From: UBA2450 sp045226015
GTDB lineage: Bacteria; Bacillota_I; Bacilli_A; RFN20; CAG-826
Assembly (NCBI GenBank): GCA_045226015.1
Contig: JBGVBY010000005.1
Location: forward strand, 1-41,263
DNA length: 41,263 bases
Direction of reading: 5' to 3'
In this document: positions 14,814 through 22,178 of the stretch, piece after piece
Position numbering within the stretch: position 1 is the stretch's first letter
Layout of the letters: the number at the start of each line of letters is the position of its first letter
Notes under the pieces: generated by a model
The model's database searches: none
Told to the model about the DNA's origin: nothing
Seen by the model: only the letters and a program-made list of their open reading frames with translations
Translations under genes and position numbers: made by a program

Positions 14814-15800
14814 TTAATGAGACTCATCCGAGTCTTTTTTTGTATTTTGTTCCTCAATAAACTTCTCAAGATTCTTTTGTAACTCAAGTAGTTTATCCTT
14901 AAAACCATCTTCTTCTTTTGAATACTTATCTTTATTAAAAATATAGATAGCCTCATTATTTGCGATTAGTACTGGTCCATATAGTCCAAAGGATAACACT
15001 AGACCAAGTATCAATCCTCCTAAGAAGACAAGATCATAACTTGGATTAATAAGATAACCTAAATATCCTCCCACTCCCATTCCTATGAGTAAAAGAATAT
15101 AAAAAGGATAATTTAGACATACATTCTCTTTAAATATCTTCATGCGATTATGAGAAATCACATTACTATGAAGGATTGCGCTCACTCTTCCAAAAGGAGA
15201 AGTATTATCAAGTCTCTCATATATCGATATTGAGTTACGATTGAATAAGGAGATGAAGAAGAATGAAGTGCCAAGCAAAGATGGTGATAAAGTACAGACA
15301 AGGATATGTGAAAAATTAGATACATATTTATTCAAAACATTCATGAATTCATCACTACTGATATTAGAGAATAATTGAGTGACAATATCGTGATACATCG
15401 CTTGATATCCATTCACATCTAAATAATAGAAACATAGGTTAATAATCACTAATAAAATCGTGTCCAAAACAACATACACAAGAAGTGACCATAAAAATGA
15501 GAAAATCACTTTATAAGATGATCTAAATTTATTGGAGAAATATAAGGTGAAACATCTAACGAAACCACCGAAAGAAAGATATGGCTGTTCCCTCATTAAC
15601 ATCACTACAATGTTCGCAGCAAAAATACAAGGAATAACCACTAAAGGAATAATGATAAATAGAAGCTCTAAATAAAAGACTCCTAGTAAAATAAAGACAC
15701 AGGCAAATAAGGTCAAAAAGAAGTAAATTATATGGGCAAAATACCCGTTTTTACGGTAATTTTCCTTAGATATTTTCGTTAAATCGCTAATAGATGCCAT
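14814..15800 (-). CDS. Six-TM integral membrane protein of unknown function
   Basis: 328 residues. Hydrophobic segments occur at about 22-45, 50-70, 100-128, 160-185, 232-255 and 260-285, with a charged C-terminal tail (KDKYSKEEDGFKDKLLELQKNLEKFIEEQ) that looks helical. The overall pattern, two TM hairpins around an extended loop, resembles DUF624/YesL-like membrane proteins, but I see no decisive motif. It follows the NERD-like gene with one base between them, so the two are likely co-translated. Its 3' end encodes the terminator of the opposite tRNA-Gly. Confidence 0.6.
   Translation of the reverse strand: MASISDLTKISKENYRKNGYFAHIIYFFLTLFACVFILLGVFYLELLFIIIPLVVIPCIFAANIVVMLMREQPYLSFGGFVRCFTLYFSNKFRSSYKVIFSFLWSLLVYVVLDTILLVIINLCFYYLDVNGYQAMYHDIVTQLFSNISSDEFMNVLNKYVSNFSHILVCTLSPSLLGTSFFFISLFNRNSISIYERLDNTSPFGRVSAILHSNVISHNRMKIFKENVCLNYPFYILLLIGMGVGGYLGYLINPSYDLVFLGGLILGLVLSFGLYGPVLIANNEAIYIFNKDKYSKEEDGFKDKLLELQKNLEKFIEEQNTKKDSDESH
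14820..14841 (+). terminator. Terminator of tRNA-Gly(GCC), inside the opposite gene's 3' end
   Basis: AGACTC-ATCC-GAGTCT followed by seven T. The stem lies within the last codons (DSDES) of the membrane-protein gene that ends at 14814 on the other strand. Confidence 0.9.
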
Positions 15801-15801
15801 A

Positions 15802-16422
15802 TTATTTTGAGCTAATATTTTCTTTATTCAAATGATTGATGAAATCCACTACCGTGTCTTCTTTAAAAGGCTTAACATCAATCGAGTCAATGATACGCAA
15901 TACTTTCTTTAATTCGCTTCTTTTACAAATGAAGAATTGTTCTGGAACATCATTGATTTTAATAACAGAATCGCTATTAATAACAACAATTCCTTTGATG
16001 AAAGAATTATCAAGATTATTAAAAAGAGCGACCCTTTTAGTTAAGTTACGATTGTAGTTTAATGGATTTGCGATTAATCTCGTTCCTTTTTTATCGGTTA
16101 AACGGAGTTGTTCATCCATATAAGAACCAGTGATAACTCCACTTATTGGGAAGACATTGATAACAACAATGAACTTGTTAGATATTAAGACATGATTAAT
16201 ATCGCCAATATTATTCGTATCGATATGAATGCGGTAGTTATTGAGTAACAAATAATCGTTTAAATCTGAATAGCGATATAGCATTTTGTATGTTGAATTT
16301 TTTAAGTTTTTTCCTCTAAAGAAAATGCGATACAAAAGGAACACTAATATTGCTAAGGCAAAAACAACTCCCACTATCATGAGAGATAAATATATTTGTT
16401 GCTCGTTAGTAAACGCTTTCAT
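15802..16422 (-). CDS. Membrane-anchored NERD-like domain protein (catalytic residues not seen)
   Basis: 206 residues with one N-terminal TM helix (about 11-34). Residues about 65-185 are patterned like a nuclease-related (NERD) domain: INHVLISNKFIVVINVFPISG, a turn, NPLNYNRNLTKRVALF, then IKGIVVINSDSVI and CKRSELKKVL. In active NERD domains the strand after the second hydrophobic stretch reads E-x-K; here it reads INVFPIS, so the metal-binding residues appear lost. A structural rather than catalytic role is likely if the fold is right. A terminator separates it from the upstream Nudix gene. Confidence 0.55.
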   Translation of the reverse strand: MKAFTNEQQIYLSLMIVGVVFALAILVFLLYRIFFRGKNLKNSTYKMLYRYSDLNDYLLLNNYRIHIDTNNIGDINHVLISNKFIVVINVFPISGVITGSYMDEQLRLTDKKGTRLIANPLNYNRNLTKRVALFNNLDNSFIKGIVVINSDSVIKINDVPEQFFICKRSELKKVLRIIDSIDVKPFKEDTVVDFINHLNKENISSK

Positions 16423-16435
16423 AGTGGATTTATGA

Positions 16436-16468
16436 TAACAAAAAATGACTCTTATAAAAAGTCATTTT
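16436..16468 (-). terminator. Terminator of the cdaA-Nudix operon
   Basis: Minus strand AAAATGACT-N9-AGTCATTTT (16468-16442), followed by TTTG; it begins 2 bp after the Nudix stop. Confidence 0.8.
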
Positions 16469-16469
16469 C

Positions 16470-17078
16470 TTAATCAAATATTGTCTCTCCACTAATTCCA
16501 GCTGATATAAATCTCATTAGTTCTTCTTTAGATGTCTTTCTACTAATAGTAGGAAGATTATCAATATCGAAGAAGTTTACATCATCAGTCTCATATTCAT
16601 GTTCTTTATGAAGTTCTTTTATTTTTGCCTCAAAGATCACAACATATTCAGGAACTGAATTAGGTTTCTTATATGGGGTTCTTTCAGTAATTCCGACAAG
16701 TCTAATTATTTCTATATCCGCTCCCGCTTCTTGTAAACATTCATTTTTAGCGGTTTGAGAAGGAGAATCATATAAGTCTGCCCATCCTCCTGGAAGAGAA
16801 TATTCTCCGCTGCTTGCCTCTCTTACCATCAAGATTTTCTTTTTATCATTAGAAAAGATTAAGGTTCTTACCGAAACATTAGGAGTTGGATAGATATCTC
16901 TAGAGAAATAATTTGGACGATCAAACTCCACTTCCATGAATTCTTCAAGGAACTTCATCGAAAGATCGTTTATTTCTTTATAGTTAGTTAATGCATATGG
17001 GTCTTTAGAGTAGACTAGACCAATCTTAGCAATAGACTGAATTTTTACAATATAATCATAGATTTGTTTAGAATCCAT
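16470..17078 (-). CDS. Nudix hydrolase with N-terminal Nudix_N (PF12535-like) domain
   Basis: 202 residues. The N-terminal helical part (IYDYIVKIQSIAKIGLVYSKDPY...) matches the Nudix_N extension seen in nucleotide hydrolases such as the ADP-ribose/NADH-type group. The Nudix box is GGWADLYDSPSQ-TAKNECLQEAG: it keeps the Gly and the second Glu but has Asp for the first Glu and Asn for Arg, which is usual in this subgroup. It probably hydrolyses a nucleoside diphosphate linked to another group; the substrate is unknown. It lies 16 bp after the diadenylate cyclase gene, inviting a link to nucleotide signalling or repair. Confidence 0.8.
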   Translation of the reverse strand: MDSKQIYDYIVKIQSIAKIGLVYSKDPYALTNYKEINDLSMKFLEEFMEVEFDRPNYFSRDIYPTPNVSVRTLIFSNDKKKILMVREASSGEYSLPGGWADLYDSPSQTAKNECLQEAGADIEIIRLVGITERTPYKKPNSVPEYVVIFEAKIKELHKEHEYETDDVNFFDIDNLPTISRKTSKEELMRFISAGISGETIFD

Positions 17079-17094
17079 AATAACCTACTTTAAC

Positions 17095-17874
17095 TTATTC
17101 TTTGGAAACACCTTCCATGTAGTTTTCAAAGACTCTTAAAAAGCTGTCTTGAGGAACAACTTCAAGTTGTCCATCAACCGCGAAAGAGATTCTTCCGGTT
17201 TCTTCAGAAACAACAACAGTAACAGAATCAGAGATTTCTGAAATGCCTAAAGCTGCTCTATGACGAGAACCATATTTGCCAGCAAATGGTTTGGTGGTTG
17301 GAGTATAGAAAACACTAGCGGCAACAATTTCGTTTCCGTGGATAACAACCGCTCCATCATGGAGTCTAGTTCCTGGATAGAAAATAGTCATGAGTAATTC
17401 TGCACTTACTGGAGCTTTAATAGCGACACCGTTTTTAATGACGTCTTGAAGAGAAGTATTCTTTTCAAAAGTCATAATCGCACCAGTTCTAGTTTTACTT
17501 AAATTGATAACTGCGGTTTCAATGGCTTTATAAAATAATTCACGGTTATATACTTTTTCTACTTCAAATTTGCCGGCTTTTACTTGGGATCTTTTAAATG
17601 GGTTGGCTAAGAAGGTTCTAATGTCTCCGAGGTTAGCAAAGAATGTAACAGTCACTCCAACAACTGTAATTGAAGTTGAAAGAATAAATGCTTCGTTAAG
17701 TCCTAATAGGAATGATAGGAGGACTAAGGAGAAAGATAAACCTAAAAAGATGTATCCAACTAATCTCTTAACTACTTTGAGGTATATGAATGTTAAAAAA
17801 CCATATACCGCGATAATTGCAACGAGTTCAAGGATGAACCCTGTAATATTAATTTCCCAAGGATAAACCATCAT
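17095..17874 (-). CDS. cdaA: Diadenylate cyclase CdaA (c-di-AMP synthase)
   Basis: 259 residues. Three N-terminal TM segments (about 8-30, 38-58, 63-82) lead to a DAC domain (about 105-255) with the two active-site motifs DGA (173-175, in LHDGAVVIHG) and RHRAA (204-208). CdaA joins two ATP into c-di-AMP, which controls potassium and osmolyte balance in Gram-positive bacteria. ATGATG follows GAGAGGTT. In most Firmicutes cdaR (YbbR) and glmM follow; here the next gene is a Nudix hydrolase and no YbbR protein is seen, so the usual regulator must be elsewhere or absent. Confidence 0.95.
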   Translation of the reverse strand: MMVYPWEINITGFILELVAIIAVYGFLTFIYLKVVKRLVGYIFLGLSFSLVLLSFLLGLNEAFILSTSITVVGVTVTFFANLGDIRTFLANPFKRSQVKAGKFEVEKVYNRELFYKAIETAVINLSKTRTGAIMTFEKNTSLQDVIKNGVAIKAPVSAELLMTIFYPGTRLHDGAVVIHGNEIVAASVFYTPTTKPFAGKYGSRHRAALGISEISDSVTVVVSEETGRISFAVDGQLEVVPQDSFLRVFENYMEGVSKE

Positions 17875-17981
17875 AATATATAACCTCTCAATCTCGTTAA
17901 TTTTATAATTAAATCTCTTCTTTGTGAATAAAAGAAAAAAGATGTTAATTCTTTTTTGACTATTTTAAGAACTAATATCGA

Positions 17982-18374
17982 TTATTCTTTGAACAAAAAT
18001 AGATGTCTATCTTTAACCTTCTTCTTCGCAAATCTGTATCTATGTTTTCTATGATATTCAAATAGCGAGGATAACGCTTTATCAGTGACTTTTAAGTAGA
18101 AAGAATCAGTGCTTTCATCGTATAAATTCTCAAGGTAACGATATCTAAGAAGCATCATGATTAATCTAGATATCTTCTTTTGAGAATAAGACACAAGAGT
18201 CTTATATGTAGGGAAATCTTTATAACAAACGATGTCAGGATCTTCGCTTCCTTTTAAAATGAGATACACACCTTCTTGAGTAGGAAAGATGTTTTTCACA
18301 TTTAATAAAGAGACAGTATCAAGTATTTTGATATCCACTAAAGTGAGAACATAAACATTTGATTCTTTTTTCAT
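17982..18374 (-). CDS. Small winged-helix protein (RQC-minor-like)
   Basis: 130 residues, no signal peptide. Hydrophobic patterning gives a strand-rich first half (NVYVLTLVDIKILDT, GVYLILKGSEDP) and a helical second half: FPTYKTLVSYSQKKISRLIMMLLRYRYLENLY then YLKVTDKALSSLF. The latter reads like a winged helix in which the second helix is the recognition helix and the wing precedes the final TDKA helix, comparable with small RQC-minor DNA-binding proteins. The basic C-terminus (HRKHRYRFAKKKVKDRH) would suit nucleic-acid binding. The assignment is by eye only. Monocistronic, divergent from deoD. Confidence 0.55.
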   Translation of the reverse strand: MKKESNVYVLTLVDIKILDTVSLLNVKNIFPTQEGVYLILKGSEDPDIVCYKDFPTYKTLVSYSQKKISRLIMMLLRYRYLENLYDESTDSFYLKVTDKALSSLFEYHRKHRYRFAKKKVKDRHLFLFKE

Positions 18375-18421
18375 AAAATCAGTTTACTGATTATTTTGAC
18401 TTAATACAATCTATAAAACGT

Positions 18422-18450
18422 TTGGTAGATAGAAAAATATGTAGTAAAAT
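18422..18450 (+). promoter_or_regulatory. Promoter of deoD
   Basis: -35 TTGGTA (18422-18427) and -10 TAAAAT (18445-18450), 17 bp apart; the AAGGAG site is at 18462-18467. Confidence 0.6.
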
Positions 18451-18475
18451 ATTTTTGTTTTAAGGAGCTTATATA

Positions 18476-19198
18476 ATGGGAACACCACATATTAACGCTA
18501 ATAATGGCGATTTTGCTAAGGTTGTTTTAATGCCTGGAGATCCAGTTAGAGCTAAATGGATAGCGGAAACTTATCTTCATGATTATAAACAAGTCACAGA
18601 TGTTAGAGGAATCTTAGGATTCACTGGATACACAAAAAACGGAAAGAAATTATCAGTTATGGCCTCAGGTATGGGTATGCCATCAATTGGTATTTATTCA
18701 CATGAACTCTATACAGGTTATGGAGTAGAAGTCATTATTCGTGTTGGTACATGTGGAACATATCAACCATACATCGATTTAAAAGATGTACTTATTTGTA
18801 CAACCGCTTCTACTGATAGCAATTGGATGAGTCAATTCCATTTAAATGGAACATATTCTGCAGGCGCTGATTTCGATTTAGCGGTTACCGCTTATGAAGA
18901 AGCCAAAAAACTTGGTGTTCCATATCATGGAGGCAATATCTTAGCTGCTGATGTCTTCTATGACACTGATCCAGAAACATGGAAACGTTGGGCTTCTTTA
19001 GGTGTTATGGGTGTTGAAATGGAATCATACTCCTTATACGTAAACGCTGCTAAGCTCGGTAAAAAAGCATTATGTTTATTAACTGTTACTGATAGCTTCA
19101 TCAATCGTGATAAGAAACTTACAAGTGAAGAAAGAGCCTTTGGCTTAGGAAGAATGATTGAACTCGCTATTGCAACAGCAGAAAAATATTGCGACTAA
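18476..19198 (+). CDS. deoD: Purine nucleoside phosphorylase, DeoD type
   Basis: 240 residues, the normal length for the hexameric family. Phosphate-site text MPGDPVRAK (19-27), RVGTCG near 90, the nucleoside-site VEMESYSLY, and the catalytic Asp in TVTDSF followed by the Arg of SEERAF are all present. It splits purine ribo- and deoxyribonucleosides with phosphate to the base and (deoxy)ribose-1-phosphate for salvage. Good AAGGAG site eight bases before the ATG. The usual TVSDH becomes TVTDS, which is seen in other members. Confidence 0.95.
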   Translation: MGTPHINANNGDFAKVVLMPGDPVRAKWIAETYLHDYKQVTDVRGILGFTGYTKNGKKLSVMASGMGMPSIGIYSHELYTGYGVEVIIRVGTCGTYQPYIDLKDVLICTTASTDSNWMSQFHLNGTYSAGADFDLAVTAYEEAKKLGVPYHGGNILAADVFYDTDPETWKRWASLGVMGVEMESYSLYVNAAKLGKKALCLLTVTDSFINRDKKLTSEERAFGLGRMIELAIATAEKYCD

Positions 19199-19260
19199 TA
19201 TCAATCTATATAAATAGAATAGGACTAACAAAGTTCTATTTTATTTTGAAGGGAATAACT

Positions 19261-20469
19261 ATGAAAAAGAAATTATCTCTAATATTACTACCACTCCTCT
19301 TTTTAGTGTCATGCGGTAATAAAGAACCAGTCATTATTTATGTTGATTCAGGAGAAGGAGAAGGTGGAGGAGAAATCATTCCTCCAGAAGTCACTATTAC
19401 TTCTATAGAAGTAGAAAACTACGTTAACGAATATGAAGTTGGGGATTCTTTTATTGCTCCTTCTATCAAAGTTAACTATTCCGATGGATCGTCTTCTCTT
19501 ATTTCAGAAGGTGTTACATTTACTGGTTTTGATTCATCTAAAAAAGGAAGTTGCACAGTTACTGCTTCATATAACGGATTCACCGTTTCGTTTACAGTCA
19601 CAATTAAAGAAAAAGAATCTCCAAAAATTTTAGTGGCAATTTTCTTAAGTGACAAAAAAGAAACATACTATGTAAACGAAAATTTTGTTAAACCCACTGT
19701 AACTGCTCAATACTCTAATGGGGACAAAGAAACAGTGACTAACGACACCACGTTTACTGGTTTTGATTCATCAAAAGTCGGAAGTTGCACTATTACTGTT
19801 AAATATCAAAACATCTCAACTACTTATCAAGTATCAATCATTGAAGAGGAAGAAGAATTTGAAAGAAAGATGCTCGACTGTGGGTATTATCAAATGTATC
19901 TTCCAAAGAACAAAGATAATCCAGAAGAACTTAAAACCACATTAAGTGCTGACTATACTAGTTGGAGTAATAATGACCTATATGATGAACTCCCTACATA
20001 TTATCGCTTCATTTACGGGAATAGTTATGACGATGGACCAAGTGGAGAAAGAGCAACTCCAAAGTTCTATTCATATGACCCAAGTGATACAAAACAATAT
20101 CCAGGTGGATTAAAGTTCGATCAAAAGAATAAAGGATTTCAATCTCAGCTCTTCTATCATACAGGCGCTAAGCTTGAATTCCATATTGGTATTTCTCAAG
20201 TCAATAACGCTAGTGATAAACCTGAAAAGGGGAAAGATTTCCTAAATATTTATTTCTTTAATAAATACGGAACTAACTTAGGCAAATATAGAGTGGAAGC
20301 AGAAACAATAACCACTAAAACCACTGATCTACATTTCTATATCACCGAAGACTATACTAAAGATATTGCTTACTTTGAAGTAAGACAAATCTCAATAACT
20401 TATAAAGGAAGCCAATGTTATAACGTTGGCGTTAGTTACTGTAATTACAAATCCTGGGAAAGAATTTAA
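19261..20469 (+). CDS. Lipoprotein with two bacterial Ig-like (Big_3) domains
   Basis: 402 residues from ATG 19261, which follows AAGGG and opens a lipoprotein signal peptide (MKKKLSLILLPLLFLVSC, Cys18); the frame extends upstream into deoD but without a ribosome site. An acidic-Gly linker (GEGEGGGE) leads to two Big_3 repeats at about 44-118 and 122-197, each with the family pattern Y-x-V-x-(D/E)-x-F...P-x-(I/V)...YS(D/N)G...V...FTGFDSSK-x-G-SCT-(V/I)T. The last 200 residues (YYQMYLPKNKDNPEE..., YTSWSNNDLYDELPTYYRF) have no family I recognise and may be the functional surface domain. Expected on the outer face of the membrane. Confidence 0.85.
   Translation: MKKKLSLILLPLLFLVSCGNKEPVIIYVDSGEGEGGGEIIPPEVTITSIEVENYVNEYEVGDSFIAPSIKVNYSDGSSSLISEGVTFTGFDSSKKGSCTVTASYNGFTVSFTVTIKEKESPKILVAIFLSDKKETYYVNENFVKPTVTAQYSNGDKETVTNDTTFTGFDSSKVGSCTITVKYQNISTTYQVSIIEEEEEFERKMLDCGYYQMYLPKNKDNPEELKTTLSADYTSWSNNDLYDELPTYYRFIYGNSYDDGPSGERATPKFYSYDPSDTKQYPGGLKFDQKNKGFQSQLFYHTGAKLEFHIGISQVNNASDKPEKGKDFLNIYFFNKYGTNLGKYRVEAETITTKTTDLHFYITEDYTKDIAYFEVRQISITYKGSQCYNVGVSYCNYKSWERI
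19519..19798 (+). repeat. Direct DNA repeat within the Big_3 domains (234-bp period)
   Basis: TTTACTGGTTTTGATTCATC occurs at 19519-19538 and again at 19753-19772; GGAAGTTGCAC follows at equal distance in both. The DNA identity is higher than the protein repeat as a whole would require, suggesting recent duplication or gene conversion of this part. Confidence 0.8.
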
Positions 20470-20474
20470 AAGAG

Positions 20475-20506
20475 CATCCACAAATGTGGATGTTTTCTTT
20501 TTCTAT
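20475..20506 (+). terminator. Terminator of the Big_3 lipoprotein gene
   Basis: CATCCACA-AA-TGTGGATG (20475-20492) followed by TTTTCTTTTTC. Confidence 0.9.
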
Positions 20507-20512
20507 TTGTTA

Positions 20513-20518
20513 TATAAT
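20513..20518 (+). promoter_or_regulatory. -10 element of the hemolysin-III gene (leaderless?)
   Basis: TATAAT ends eight bases before the ATG at 20527, and there is no ribosome site. The start of transcription would fall at or just before the ATG. The -35 region overlaps the previous terminator's T run and is poor. Confidence 0.5.
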
Positions 20519-20526
20519 CTTTTCTT

Positions 20527-21204
20527 ATGAAAAGAGAAGAGAAGAAATCATATTTAGACAAAATAGATATTCCAACATACACTCATAAACAAGAACTATT
20601 TAACGGAATATCTCATATTATTGGACTTCCTATAGGGTTATTTGTAATTATCTATTCTTTAGTTAAATATATAGATAACCTATCAGTTCTATTTTCTTTG
20701 ATTGCTTTTGGAATCACAATTTCTTTATTGTACTCAGTAAGTGCGTTTTATCACTTTACTTCTCCTAAAGATGAAAGAAATAAAAAGATTAGAAGAGTAA
20801 CTGATCACTGCACAATTTATTTATTAATTGCCGGAACATACACTCCAATATGCGTATATATCACTAGTGTCAGTGTTATCGGCACAATCACTTTAATCTT
20901 AGAATGGTCTCTAGCCGCACTTGGAGTCATTCTTAACGCAATTGATATGAATAACAAAATCGTAAAAATCATATCAATGACTTTATATCTAGTTTTAGGG
21001 TGGTTGATCGTCTTCACTACTGGATATAGATTTATTCCAGATGCTTCGTTTTACCTTATACTTGCAGGTGGAATTGTTTATACAATCGGATCAATTCTAT
21101 ACGCTTTAGGACATAAGAACCTCAATTTCCATGGAGTGTTCCATGCCTTTGATTTAGTGGGAACGATTGTTCAATTAATTGGAGTGTTACTCCTATTTAT
21201 ATAA
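20527..21204 (+). CDS. trhA: Hemolysin III / TrhA (PAQR-type) membrane protein
   Basis: 225 residues with seven hydrophobic segments. Family motifs: KQELFNGISHIIGLP near residue 20-34 (E..N..SH..G), SAFYHFTSP near 72, VTDHCTIYLLIAGTYTP near 95-111, and a final FHGVFHAFDL (H-x3-H) near 200. These His, Asp and Ser residues form the metal site of the PAQR superfamily, which in bacteria is tied to membrane-energy or lipid homeostasis; true haemolysin activity is doubtful. No Shine-Dalgarno is present. It converges on the XRE gene with a shared hairpin terminator. Confidence 0.85.
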   Translation: MKREEKKSYLDKIDIPTYTHKQELFNGISHIIGLPIGLFVIIYSLVKYIDNLSVLFSLIAFGITISLLYSVSAFYHFTSPKDERNKKIRRVTDHCTIYLLIAGTYTPICVYITSVSVIGTITLILEWSLAALGVILNAIDMNNKIVKIISMTLYLVLGWLIVFTTGYRFIPDASFYLILAGGIVYTIGSILYALGHKNLNFHGVFHAFDLVGTIVQLIGVLLLFI

Positions 21205-21236
21205 AAAGAAGATGACTTTTAGTCATCATCTTCTTC
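21205..21236 (+). terminator. Shared hairpin terminator between trhA and the convergent XRE gene
   Basis: GAAGATGAC-TTTTA-GTCATC-(A)-TCTTC. The stop codon of the opposite XRE gene (21219-21221) lies in the loop, so the stem lies partly within coding sequence for the acidic DDEEDDD tail. CTTTTTT follows at 21241-21247 on the plus strand. Confidence 0.65.
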
Positions 21237-21938
21237 ATCATCTTTTTTACCAAGTAATTTATTAATTGAACCAACAATAATGTAATAGGCTGGAATAAAG
21301 AGGAACACAATCCAAGTAGGATGCCATAAAGGTGTAGGTGTTTCTCCTGGATACACCATACATACAAAGAAATAAACAAATAGCACTAAGAAGACAACGT
21401 TTACTTTGGAAGCGTTCTTTTTTCTAATAGCCTTAAAGATAGAACAAACAAAGCCAGGTAAGAATAGATACATCCATGTAGTGGCCCACATGTTACATAA
21501 AGATCCTAAAAGGATATAAGTAACTAACACTCCAAAGAATAAGGAACATTCAATTATGTCCATTACCTTGATGAACTTATCTTTAAAGAATTCTCTTTTT
21601 ACAGGTTTACCGTCTTTATCAAAGCATTTAACTCCGTCGTTATTGATGACGACTCTACTACCATCATCATCTTCAAGTTCAACAGTGTCTTTATCTTCTT
21701 TCTTTACTTGTTCTTTAACGATTGTGTCTACATCGTCTTCAGTAGAAAGAAGTTCATCTAGGGACACTCCATAGAGTTTTGCTAAACATATTAAATTATC
21801 AGTGTCTGGAGATGCTTCCGCGCGTTCCCATTTACTAACCGCTTGTCTAGATAAACCTAACTTGTCCGCTAGTTCTTCTTGTGAATAACCATGTTTCTTT
21901 CTTAATTTAATTAATCGGTCTGCAATTTCAATAGTCAT
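21219..21938 (-). CDS. XRE-family regulator with membrane domain
   Basis: 239 residues. Residues 5-63 are a typical XRE HTH of the group found before membrane parts (RLIKLRKKHGYSQEELADKLGLSRQAVSKWE, then SPDTDNLICLAKLYGVSLDELL). An acidic linker (about 66-115) leads to four hydrophobic segments (about 127-150, 152-168, 178-196, 207-226) and a short acidic tail. Such proteins are thought to sense membrane or envelope state, but ligands are unknown. The ribosome site GAGGGC is weak. ACCAACTTTGGT near 22000 is a palindrome in its upstream region and could be an operator. Confidence 0.8.
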   Translation of the reverse strand: MTIEIADRLIKLRKKHGYSQEELADKLGLSRQAVSKWERAEASPDTDNLICLAKLYGVSLDELLSTEDDVDTIVKEQVKKEDKDTVELEDDDGSRVVINNDGVKCFDKDGKPVKREFFKDKFIKVMDIIECSLFFGVLVTYILLGSLCNMWATTWMYLFLPGFVCSIFKAIRKKNASKVNVVFLVLFVYFFVCMVYPGETPTPLWHPTWIVFLFIPAYYIIVGSINKLLGKKDDEEDDD

Positions 21939-22047
21939 AATTTTTGCCCTCGCTTTTTAACGATAACAATTTACCAATACCAGTGTACTACTTACCACCA
22001 ACTTTGGTTAGAATTTTGTCAACTATTGGTTGCAAAAGCTCTTTATT

Positions 22048-22077
22048 AGAATAAAAGAGGCTACATTAAGTGCCTCT
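22048..22077 (-). terminator. Terminator after tRNA-Arg
   Basis: Minus strand AGAGGC-N10-GCCTCT (22077-22056), followed by TTTTATT. Confidence 0.85.
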
Positions 22078-22088
22078 AGTATATTTCT

Positions 22089-22165
22089 TGGCGCGCTATG
22101 AAGGACTCGAACCCTCAACTTCCAGATTCGAAGTCTGACACTCTATCCAGTTGAGTTAATAGCGC
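22089..22165 (-). tRNA. tRNA-Arg (anticodon UCG), CCA encoded
   Basis: Acceptor GCGCTAT/ATAGCGC, anticodon loop CTTCGAA reading UCG, T loop TTCGAGT, 3' G-CCA. It begins 13 bp after the cadA stop on the same strand without a terminator between, so it may be read from the metal-efflux operon as well as from any promoter of its own. Confidence 0.94.
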
Positions 22166-22178
22166 TTTATCCTATATA

